The notes below the pieces were generated by a model. The model saw only the letters and a list, made by a program, of their open reading frames with translations, did no database searches and was not told the DNA's origin. Source: Mangrovitalea sediminis (lineage in GTDB: Bacteria > Pseudomonadota > Gammaproteobacteria > Pseudomonadales > Oleiphilaceae). From it: 64,000 bases of DNA. This document shows positions 57,350-64,000 of this stretch, in pieces (positions within the stretch are counted from its first letter, which is position 1; the number at the start of each line of letters is the position of its first letter). The DNA lies in the NCBI RefSeq assembly GCF_002514725.1, contig NZ_NTLB01000002.1:124001-188000 (forward strand). The letters are read 5' to 3'. A program made the translations under genes and the position numbers.

Positions 57350-57607
57350 ACCATCTCATCCCTGTATATGATGCGTTATCCGGTTTTTCTTTTTTATTTG
57401 TCCGGTTACAGACCCAGCGCCAGCCCACTAAAGGTGAATGCGGGTTCATTCTCTCGCGATATTTTTGCTAACGCAAGTTTAAGAGTGAGCGATCGTTCAT
57501 AAATTGTTTGTGGCCCGCCTTGCGGGCAGTTTCTGCTAAGCTCAGTGACATTGATGTTTGTCGTTTATGCCCTGAGACCTCTTATTTACCGGTGAGGATG
57601 ACGCACC

Positions 57608-57949
57608 ATGACCAACGCTACCGTCGCAGATGCATTACGCGAATTCATGTCGCTGATCGAGTTGCTGGACGATGCCTACTGGGAAGCTGGTACCGTCCAG
57701 CATAAGGATACGGTTTACGACATTATCAGCATTTTCAATCAGGAGATTGCCGAGCTGAACAAGCTCAGCATTCAGGATCACCATTTTCCCTATGAGATCA
57801 TCACTGAAGGCATGCGTCGGGTCGTGCCCAAGCTGGAGCGCCTGGACGAGCGTAAGGACAACATCATCCAGCGTACCCAGACGTTGATCGATTTCCGCGA
57901 AATCCTGTCGCTGGTGATGAATATCCTGGCCGAAGAGCGCGACTACTGA
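57608..57949 (+). CDS. Hypothetical 113-residue protein
   Basis: An acidic helical protein (MTNATVADALREFMSLIELLDDAYWEAG, then IFNQEIAELNKLSIQDHHFPYEIITEGM) with no known domain. GGTGAGGA precedes the ATG at good spacing. It is 27 bases from a convergent serine hydrolase gene. The composition and helical periodicity suggest a small adaptor, but this is a guess. Confidence 0.6.
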   Translation: MTNATVADALREFMSLIELLDDAYWEAGTVQHKDTVYDIISIFNQEIAELNKLSIQDHHFPYEIITEGMRRVVPKLERLDERKDNIIQRTQTLIDFREILSLVMNILAEERDY

Positions 57950-57976
57950 GAGGCTTCGGCCAGGCTCCTGAGGGGG

Positions 57977-59263
57977 TCAGGCTGCAGAGGTGAGGGCTGA
58001 TCCCGACGCTGCCGGACACTGCTGTCCCACGGTCCAGACAAAACGGGCCAGGGCCGGTAGGTGATGCGCCAGGATCGGAATCCCGGTCGTCATCAGCGAT
58101 ATTGAAATATCCCGCACCGGATCCGCCCAGCACCATTTGTTGATCAGTCCGACATGGCCGAAGGCCGCTCCCGTCTGCTGTCCCCAAATTCCCACCGGAT
58201 CGTTGCCCAGCATGAAGCCTGCGCTGAACCGCATGGGAACCATCAGGGTCCGATCCAGTTGCATGGCGCCAAAAGGCTGAATGGCGCGTCGTATCGTGTC
58301 TGGATGGCAGATGCGCCGGCCGTTCCACTCTCCGCCATTGAGCATCATCTGGAAAAAGCGGCTCATTTCCTCTGCCGTTCCCACCAGGTTGCCCGCAGGA
58401 ATCACCGCTTCCTGAAAGCGGGGATCGTTGGTGACCTGCGCCACGGTTTCCAGGTTCGCGCCCAGGGCCCGTTTGACGACCCATGAAAGCGGGAAGGTCG
58501 GGCGTGGACCTGTGGCGTAGTTTATGGCCAGTTGATCCAGGTCTGCGGATTCAATGCCGTAAGTGAAGCGACGCATCCCCATCGGTTGCCGCAGTTTTTC
58601 GTCGAGAAAGGTTTCGATCCCGCAACCGGTTACTTTTTCCAGGACCCTTTGCAACACAAAGCCGCCAGTAATGGCGTGATAGGCGACGGTGCTGCCGTCC
58701 ACGGTGATCGGTTTTGCCTGGCAAAGCAGACGCCAGATTTCGTCGCGATCCCACAGTGTGTCCAGGGGGGCGTTGCGGGGGAGGCCGGGAATGCCGCCCC
58801 GATGGGACAGAATCTGATGGAGTGTGATGGCACCTTTGCCGTGTTGGGCAAACTCCGGCATGTAGTGGCTGACTGGGTCATTCAGGTTGACCAGATTCTC
58901 CTCTGCCAGAATATGCATCAGCAGGGCGGTGACCGCTTTGGACGCGGAAAAGTAGCAAATGGGCGTCTCGGGTGTGAGCAGGGTCTTGGGAGCATTGCGG
59001 GCATCCTCCGGCCCGTTTCCCCGGGCATGTCCTATCGCCCGCTGCATGACGATCTCGCCTCGGCGCCGGAGGCAGAGTTGAATGCCGGGCTGGGTGCCGG
59101 TCCGATAAAGGTCGAGAGCGGCTCGCCAGATGGCGTCAATATTCTGATGGGTGAGACCGACTCGGTGGGGGTCGATCTCCCGGTCACTGTCGATGGTTGT
59201 GACAGCCTTCAGATCCTGGGGAATGGCACTGATATGGAGAGCCTGTCTGACCAGTTGCTTCAT
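57977..59263 (-). CDS. Serine hydrolase of the class C beta-lactamase / EstB family
   Basis: A 428-residue protein with the catalytic SxxK motif FSASKAV (Ser106, Lys109), HQILSHRGG and YHAITGGFVLQR as the YxN-equivalent, and GHVGLINK near the end in place of the KTG triad. The family holds esterases, carboxypeptidases and beta-lactamases; no signal peptide is present, so a cytoplasmic esterase is more likely than a resistance enzyme. The ATG at 59263 follows AGGA; an ATG 12 codons upstream is possible. Confidence 0.85.
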   Translation of the reverse strand: MKQLVRQALHISAIPQDLKAVTTIDSDREIDPHRVGLTHQNIDAIWRAALDLYRTGTQPGIQLCLRRRGEIVMQRAIGHARGNGPEDARNAPKTLLTPETPICYFSASKAVTALLMHILAEENLVNLNDPVSHYMPEFAQHGKGAITLHQILSHRGGIPGLPRNAPLDTLWDRDEIWRLLCQAKPITVDGSTVAYHAITGGFVLQRVLEKVTGCGIETFLDEKLRQPMGMRRFTYGIESADLDQLAINYATGPRPTFPLSWVVKRALGANLETVAQVTNDPRFQEAVIPAGNLVGTAEEMSRFFQMMLNGGEWNGRRICHPDTIRRAIQPFGAMQLDRTLMVPMRFSAGFMLGNDPVGIWGQQTGAAFGHVGLINKWCWADPVRDISISLMTTGIPILAHHLPALARFVWTVGQQCPAASGSALTSAA

Positions 59264-59476
59264 GTATTCAGTTCCTGACACGGGATATTTTATTGTCATG
59301 GTTTGTCGTCAGCAGTGACATAATAACGTGGTCTTTTCGCGGCGTTGATTCGATGGGGTTCGTCGAAGTCGCCCGTTGCCACTGGCGTCATCTGCGAAGT
59401 GGCGCGGTTTGGAAATATCCTCTATCTCTTAATGGATATAATAAAAGGGTAGCACGCTGCCAGCTTTGGACACGGC

Positions 59477-60685
59477 ATGATCAAACGTATCGCGGTACAA
59501 CACCTCGAGGTCGGTATGTTCATTACCGATCTGAATAATGACTGGATTCCCCACAATAACAATCGCCGGCGTGGCGTTTTGCGCTCCGACGAGGTCATTG
59601 CAAAGATCCGTCAGATGGGTGTAAAGGAGGTTTACATCGATACCGCCAAGGGGCGGGATTCCAGCTTTGCGGTGCCGCTTAGCGAAGTCGATGCGAAGAA
59701 TGAGTCGCTGTTGCAGAATGCGGGATCGCTACCGCCCGTCACGCGTAACCGTGTGTCGCGGGAAGAGGAGATGATCGTTGCCCACCGTATCCATAACGAA
59801 GCCCAGGGGCTGGTCAGCAACGTGCTGGAAGGCGTCAAGCTGGGCAAGGCGATCGACCTGAGCTCCGTCAACGATCTGTCGGGCGAATTGCTCAACTCTG
59901 TGCTGCGCAATCATAATGCCCTGACATGCCTGGGGCGCATCCGGGAAAAGGATAACTATCTCCTGGAGCATTCGGTCAACCTGAGTGTGCTGATGTCGAT
60001 TTTCGGCAAGTCGATCCAGTTGCCGGTCGATGTGATGCACCAGACGGTCGTCGGTGCGCTGCTCCATGATATCGGCAAGATCCTGACGCCGGACGAGGTT
60101 CTGCATAAGCCCGGCAAACTCAGCGACGATGAATTCCGGGTGATGAAGCAGCATGTCGTCCATAGTCGTGACCTGTTGCGAAATACCGACGGCATCGGTG
60201 AACTCACCATACTTACGGCAGGGCAGCACCATGAGCGTATGGATGGTTCGGGTTATCCGGACGGCCTCAAGGGCGAGGAGATTTCGCCCTACGGCCGCAT
60301 GGTGGCCATTTCCGACGTCTATGACGCCATTACCTCGGATCGGGTCTATCACAAGGGCATGACGCCGAGCCAGGGCTTGAAGAAGCTGCTGGAATGGAGC
60401 GGTAGCCACCTCGACCGCAATCTGGTGCACCATTTCATTCGCTGTATCGGGCTTTACCCGATCGGTTCCCTGGTGCTGCTGGAGAGCGGCCGGCTGGGTG
60501 TGGTGGTCGAGACCAATGAGGACGACCAGCGGCTGCCGACGGTCCGTATCATGTATCACACCCGTTTCCGTCAGTTCGTTAAAGTTGAAACCCTCGACCT
60601 TTCCCGGCCGTCCGTCCAGGATCGCATCGTTCGGGCTGTCGATCCGGAAGACTATCGCATCGACGTTCGTGACTTTTTGACGTGA
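59477..60685 (+). CDS. HD-GYP phosphodiesterase (DUF3391), cyclic-di-GMP turnover
   Basis: A 402-residue soluble protein. An N-terminal DUF3391 segment (residues 1-110) begins IKRIAVQHLEVGMFITDL. The HD-GYP domain (about 150-310) contains LLHDIGKILTPDEVLHKPG and HHERMDGSGYPDG, both with intact residues, so it should degrade cyclic di-GMP. A C-terminal strand-rich part follows. It stands alone between the esterase and the guanidine operon and adds to a signalling-rich stretch. Confidence 0.92.
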   Translation: MIKRIAVQHLEVGMFITDLNNDWIPHNNNRRRGVLRSDEVIAKIRQMGVKEVYIDTAKGRDSSFAVPLSEVDAKNESLLQNAGSLPPVTRNRVSREEEMIVAHRIHNEAQGLVSNVLEGVKLGKAIDLSSVNDLSGELLNSVLRNHNALTCLGRIREKDNYLLEHSVNLSVLMSIFGKSIQLPVDVMHQTVVGALLHDIGKILTPDEVLHKPGKLSDDEFRVMKQHVVHSRDLLRNTDGIGELTILTAGQHHERMDGSGYPDGLKGEEISPYGRMVAISDVYDAITSDRVYHKGMTPSQGLKKLLEWSGSHLDRNLVHHFIRCIGLYPIGSLVLLESGRLGVVVETNEDDQRLPTVRIMYHTRFRQFVKVETLDLSRPSVQDRIVRAVDPEDYRIDVRDFLT

Positions 60686-60804
60686 GGCCTTGGCGCGGCT
60701 GTTTCGCCCTATAACGGTGCGCCGTTTTCCCGTGACGCCTTATCGTGGGGCGCGAAGTGAGGAGGTGGTACCGCTAAGGGCCCGATTTTGTGACCAAATT
60801 GTCT

Positions 60805-60820
60805 TGGCATGTCGCTTGCT
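60805..60820 (+). promoter_or_regulatory. Sigma-54 (RpoN) promoter of the guanidine operon
   Basis: TGGCATG (60805-60811), four bases and TTGCT (60816-60820) give the -24 GG and -12 GC exactly ten bases apart. The start should be near 60832, so the riboswitch at 60918 lies inside the leader. A clear NtrC site was not identified upstream, but nitrogen control fits the pathway. Confidence 0.8.
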
Positions 60821-60917
60821 CTACTCATCGTGGCGAGAGACCACAGTGGCGGAACGCTGCCACCAGCACTCGAAAAGTACAACCGGCCCTGACGTTTGGG
60901 CCACACAATTCGGTAAA

Positions 60918-61025
60918 GGTTGACTAGGGTTCCGGCCGTGCCTGCACGGTGACTGGTCCGAGAGTCGACGGCTCCTCCAGGAGCTACACGGCGGGACAAA
61001 AGCCCGGGAGATCGTTCAGTCAATG
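60918..61025 (+). promoter_or_regulatory. Guanidine-I (ykkC) riboswitch
   Basis: The leader carries the conserved ykkC core: CTAGGGTTCCG near 60924, CTGGTCCGAGAG near 60953, and ACACGGCGGGACAAAAGCCC near 60987, then GGGAGA. The outer stem P1 pairs TTGACT (60920-60925) with AGTCAA (61018-61023). Guanidine binding is known to activate such operons. No clean T-run terminator follows, so action at translation or through a less obvious structure is possible. The first gene starts 44 bases later. Confidence 0.92.
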
Positions 61026-61068
61026 ACGTCTCTCGTGCCTGTTTCGCAGTGAATTGGAGGAGAATGCC

Positions 61069-61794
61069 ATGTTCCAGTCAGACACCCCCCTATACGAAGA
61101 CCTGTTACCCGGCGGCGCCCATTGGTCATTCGTGATGAAGCGCGGTCACATCCTGCGCCTGATCGACGAAAATGGGGGCGCCAATGTGGGCATGCTCCTG
61201 TACAACCCGGTCAGCCCCCTCGAACGCTACAACATGCCGGACACCCTCAAGGCCCAGCACACCTTTCACCTGACGACGGGCCATGTCCTCTATTCCGATA
61301 TGGGACGTGTCTTCTGCTCGGTCGTCGGCGATTCCCTGGGCTGGCATGACACTGTCTGTGGCACCAGCAATGCGGGTCTGGTCGAACGCAAATGGGGGCG
61401 CAAGACCTATCAGGAAGCCCATAACGATTATTACCGCAATGGCCTGGACTGCTTCCTCAACGAGCTGGGCAAATACGGTCTGGGCAAGAAGGACCTTGCG
61501 GCCAACGTTAACTGGTTCAGCAAGGTGGTGACCGACGCCGAAGGCAACCTGAGGTATGTGCCGGACCATTCCTCGGCGGGCAGTCACGTCGACCTGCGTT
61601 TCGAGATGGACACCCTGGTCGTCCTGCACACCTGCGCCCACCCGCTGGCCCCCGCCGGGGACTATCCGCGTCAGCCGGTGCGCTACCAGTTCTTCGAGGC
61701 GGCGCCGGTGGCCGAGGACGATGCCTGCAAAACGTCCTGCCCGGAGAACAGCCGCGGCTTTGCCAATACCGCCCTGTACCACCTGATGCACTGA
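61069..61794 (+). CDS. Carboxyguanidine deiminase subunit (UAAP1, DUF1989)
   Basis: A 241-residue DUF1989 protein formerly called urea-amidolyase-associated protein 1. Together with the next gene it is now known to form a deiminase that removes ammonia from carboxyguanidine. Visible blocks are LLPGGAHWSFVMKRGHILRLID, the metal-site-like HDTVCGTSNA, and CFLNELGKYGLGKKDLAANVNWF. GGAGGAG precedes the ATG at 61069. It is the first gene behind the guanidine riboswitch and is 15 bases from the next gene. Confidence 0.9.
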   Translation: MFQSDTPLYEDLLPGGAHWSFVMKRGHILRLIDENGGANVGMLLYNPVSPLERYNMPDTLKAQHTFHLTTGHVLYSDMGRVFCSVVGDSLGWHDTVCGTSNAGLVERKWGRKTYQEAHNDYYRNGLDCFLNELGKYGLGKKDLAANVNWFSKVVTDAEGNLRYVPDHSSAGSHVDLRFEMDTLVVLHTCAHPLAPAGDYPRQPVRYQFFEAAPVAEDDACKTSCPENSRGFANTALYHLMH

Positions 61795-61809
61795 GCCGGA
61801 GGACGGATC

Positions 61810-62460
61810 ATGATCAAAGTAAGCCCGTTACAGCCTGAAGATGCCTGTTTCCGCGAAGTGGTCCCTGCCGGGGAGTACTTCATCAAGGTCGTCAAGCAGG
61901 GGCAAACTGTCCGTATTCTCGATCTGGAAGGCAATCAGGCGGCGGACACGCTTTTCTATAATGCCCACAATCCGACTGAGCGCTACAGTGCCGTGGATAC
62001 CATCCGCGAGCAGGGCAACGTCTATTTGACAGCGGGTTCGAAGCTGCTCTCCACGGAGGGTAACGAGCTGCTGACCATCACCGCCGATACCTGCGGCCGT
62101 CACGACACCCTCGGTGGCGCCTGCGCGGCGGAGAGCAACACGGTGCGCTATGCGCTGGAGAAAAAGTGCATGCACGCCTGCCGCGACAGCTGGCTGCTGA
62201 CGGTGACCCAGCACGAAGAGCTGGGCATGACCAAGCGCGACATCACCCACAACATCAACTTCTTCATGAACGTGCCGGTGACCCCCGAGGGCGGCCTGAC
62301 TTTCGCTGACGGTATTTCCGAAGCCGGCAAGTATGTCGAACTGAAAGCGGCCATGGATGTGCTGGTGATGATTTCCAACTGTCCCCAGCTGAACAATCCC
62401 TGTAATGCCTACAACCCGACACCGATCGAAATCCTGGTGTGGGAGGAGGCAACTGCATGA
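61810..62460 (+). CDS. Carboxyguanidine deiminase subunit (UAAP2, DUF1989)
   Basis: A 216-residue paralogue of the preceding protein. Parallel motifs are [51 protein letters not shown] and [17 protein letters not shown]. The two subunits probably form the heteromeric deiminase, acting after the carboxylase. The stop overlaps the carboxylase start (ATGA), so the pathway genes are coupled. Confidence 0.9.
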   Translation: MIKVSPLQPEDACFREVVPAGEYFIKVVKQGQTVRILDLEGNQAADTLFYNAHNPTERYSAVDTIREQGNVYLTAGSKLLSTEGNELLTITADTCGRHDTLGGACAAESNTVRYALEKKCMHACRDSWLLTVTQHEELGMTKRDITHNINFFMNVPVTPEGGLTFADGISEAGKYVELKAAMDVLVMISNCPQLNNPCNAYNPTPIEILVWEEATA

Positions 62461-64000
62461 GCACTCCTGCCCCGGCCCTGCCGTCAAAACTGCTGATCGC
62501 CAACCGCGGCGCCATCGCCTGCCGCATCATTCGCACCCTGCGCGCGATGGGAATCGCCTCGGTGGCGGTCTATGCCGAAGCGGACGCTGACGCCTGCCAT
62601 GTGCGTGAAGCCGATGAGGCCTATAGCCTTGGCGAAGGCGGCGCTGCGGCCACTTATCTGGATCAGGATAAGCTGTTCGAGGTGATCCGCAAGAGTGGGG
62701 CCCAGGCGGTCCATCCGGGGTATGGATTCCTCAGTGAAAATGCCGCCTTTGCCCGCCGCTGTGAAGTTGAAGGGGTGGTCTTTCTCGGACCGACACCTGA
62801 GCAGATGGAAGCCTTTGGGCTCAAGCACACTGCCCGGGAACTGGCGGAGCAGGCGCAAGTGCCGTTGTTGCCGGGCTCCGGTCTGCTGGAGACGCTGGAA
62901 GCGGCACTGGCCGAAGCCAGCCGTATCGGTTATCCGGTCATGCTGAAAAGCACGGCGGGTGGTGGGGGCATCGGCATGTCCCGCTGTTATGACGCCGACG
63001 ACCTGACCCGTGCCTTCGAGTCGGTGCGACGCCTGAGCCAGAACAACTTCAGTAACAGTGGCGTTTTCCTGGAAAAGTTCGTCGAACAGGCGCGTCATAT
63101 CGAGGTGCAGTTGTTCGGCGATGGACTCGGTACTGTGGTGGCGCTGGGCGAGCGGGACTGCTCCGCCCAGCGCCGTAACCAGAAAGTGATCGAGGAGGCG
63201 CCGGCCCCCAATATCCCGGACGCCGTTCGCCAGCGTCTGCACGCAACCGCCGTTGCCCTGGGCGAGTCCATCGGCTACCGCAGCGCCGGCACCGTGGAAT
63301 TCATCTACGACCAGGCGGCTGAGGATTTCTACTTCCTGGAGGTGAACACCCGCCTGCAGGTCGAGCACGGCGTCACCGAGGCGGTGTTCAGCGTCGATAT
63401 CGTACGCTGGATGGTCGAGCTGGGCGCTGGCCTGCTGGATGATCTTTCCGCGCGTGCGGCGGTGCTGAAACCGAAGGGCCATGCCATCCAGGCGCGTCTG
63501 TATGCGGAAGATCCCAACAAGGACTTCCAGCCCAGTGCAGGTCTGCTGACCCATGTGGAGTGGCCGGCGGACACTTCGCTGCGTATCGATCACTGGCTGG
63601 CGCCGGGTGTGGAGATCTCGCCCTATTTCGACCCGATGCTGGCTAAGGTCATTGTGCACTCGGACAGCCGCGAGGGCGCCCGGCAGAAACTGATCGCCGC
63701 GCTCGACGGGACGGTGCTGTACGGCATCGAGACCAACCGGGATTACGTGCGTCAGGTGCTCGATGCCGCGGATTTTCGCGCCGGCTTGCTGTTTACCCGC
63801 AGCCTCAACGATTTTGTCTACCGGCCGGATTCGCTGGATGTCCTGTCCGCCGGCACCATGACCACCGTGCAGGATTATCCGGGCCGGGTGGGCTACTGGG
63901 ATGTGGGCGTGCCGCCTTCCGGCCCCTTCGACAGCCTGTCGTTCCGCCTGGGTAACCGCCTGCTGGATAACCCTGGCGATGCGGCCGGTCTGGAAATTAC
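62457..64000 (+). CDS. Guanidine (urea) carboxylase, biotin-dependent (N-terminal part)
   Basis: The first about 514 codons of a large biotin carboxylase. It starts [14 protein letters not shown] and shows the ATP-grasp motifs [12 protein letters not shown] and [19 protein letters not shown], and [16 protein letters not shown] with the carboxylase catalytic residues. After residue about 455 the carboxyltransferase/AHS2 part begins ([26 protein letters not shown]). Behind a guanidine riboswitch and with the deiminase pair, it is most likely guanidine rather than urea carboxylase; the residue that sets specificity lies past the right edge. GGGAGGAGG precedes the ATG. Confidence 0.92.
   Translation, partial: MSTPAPALPSKLLIANRGAIACRIIRTLRAMGIASVAVYAEADADACHVREADEAYSLGEGGAAATYLDQDKLFEVIRKSGAQAVHPGYGFLSENAAFARRCEVEGVVFLGPTPEQMEAFGLKHTARELAEQAQVPLLPGSGLLETLEAALAEASRIGYPVMLKSTAGGGGIGMSRCYDADDLTRAFESVRRLSQNNFSNSGVFLEKFVEQARHIEVQLFGDGLGTVVALGERDCSAQRRNQKVIEEAPAPNIPDAVRQRLHATAVALGESIGYRSAGTVEFIYDQAAEDFYFLEVNTRLQVEHGVTEAVFSVDIVRWMVELGAGLLDDLSARAAVLKPKGHAIQARLYAEDPNKDFQPSAGLLTHVEWPADTSLRIDHWLAPGVEISPYFDPMLAKVIVHSDSREGARQKLIAALDGTVLYGIETNRDYVRQVLDAADFRAGLLFTRSLNDFVYRPDSLDVLSAGTMTTVQDYPGRVGYWDVGVPPSGPFDSLSFRLGNRLLDNPGDAAGLEI

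Noticed and set aside
57977-59263. Beta-lactamase resistance gene
   Set aside because: No signal peptide and no typical KTG; better explained as an esterase-type member of the family.

Overview
The window looks like chromosomal DNA of a marine or halotolerant gammaproteobacterium, probably in the Marinobacter/Pseudomonas neighbourhood. This rests on overall GC richness, an OprI-type alanine-zipper lipoprotein, a pst/pho locus with a gammaproteobacterial Pho box, an enteric-style ilvL-ilvGM attenuator, a complete ectoine operon with its own aspartokinase, and PEP-CTERM surface proteins. I cannot assign a genus from the sequence alone. I see no phage, plasmid, intact insertion sequence or CRISPR array. 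Most of the window is ordinary chromosome in short operons, many with 1-14 base overlaps.

Layout. 0-4 kb (minus strand): phoU, then a Pho-box promoter, then pstS-pstC-pstA running off the left edge, followed by an OprI-like lipoprotein. 4-11 kb: an L,D-transpeptidase, a WbuC-type cupin, a PPP-family phosphatase, a dienelactone hydrolase, NADH dehydrogenase II, and an AraC regulator divergent from a sterol-desaturase-like enzyme. 11-13.6 kb: an AT-richer stretch with two convergent PEP-CTERM genes next to tRNA-Gly(CCC). 13.7-17.8 kb: an MdlAB-type heterodimeric ABC exporter and a cupin. 17.8-20.1 kb: the ilvL leader, attenuator, ilvG and ilvM. 20-22 kb: an aromatic-ring dioxygenase-like protein and an ECF sigma/zinc anti-sigma pair. 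22-27.5 kb: a tightly coupled four-gene operon of unknown purpose (TVP38-flavoprotein fusion, DUF547, sodium:solute symporter, degenerate metallophosphoesterase). 27.6-31.7 kb: ectABC-ask. 31.9-38.6 kb: trxC preceded by a perfect inverted repeat, small membrane and DUF proteins, tag, a phosphopantetheinyl transferase, pdxH, an isochorismatase-like hydrolase and modABC. 38.8-47 kb: a DUF748/AsmA-like protein and a 1756-residue hybrid kinase. 47-50 kb: yfbR, queE-queC and a DEDDh exonuclease. 50-60.7 kb: a signalling-rich stretch (CheY-like receiver, membrane protein, 7TM hybrid kinase, lipoprotein, small unknowns, serine hydrolase, HD-GYP phosphodiesterase). 60.8-64 kb: a sigma-54 promoter and guanidine-I (ykkC) riboswitch upstream of the carboxyguanidine deiminase pair and a guanidine/urea carboxylase cut by the right edge.

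The most informative regulatory readings are three. The ilv leader peptide overlaps the antiterminator arm that pairs perfectly with the terminator arm. The guanidine operon carries both a nitrogen-type sigma-54 promoter and the ykkC aptamer. The phosphate operon has a well-placed Pho box and a 12-bp stem-loop separating the abundant binding protein from the permease genes. The best candidates for something not yet described are the 22-27.5 kb redox/membrane operon with its divergent ECF sigma pair, the foldable 22-bp inverted repeat that ends at the trxC ribosome-binding site, and the gene-poor 50.1-50.7 kb interval bounded by two strong terminators.
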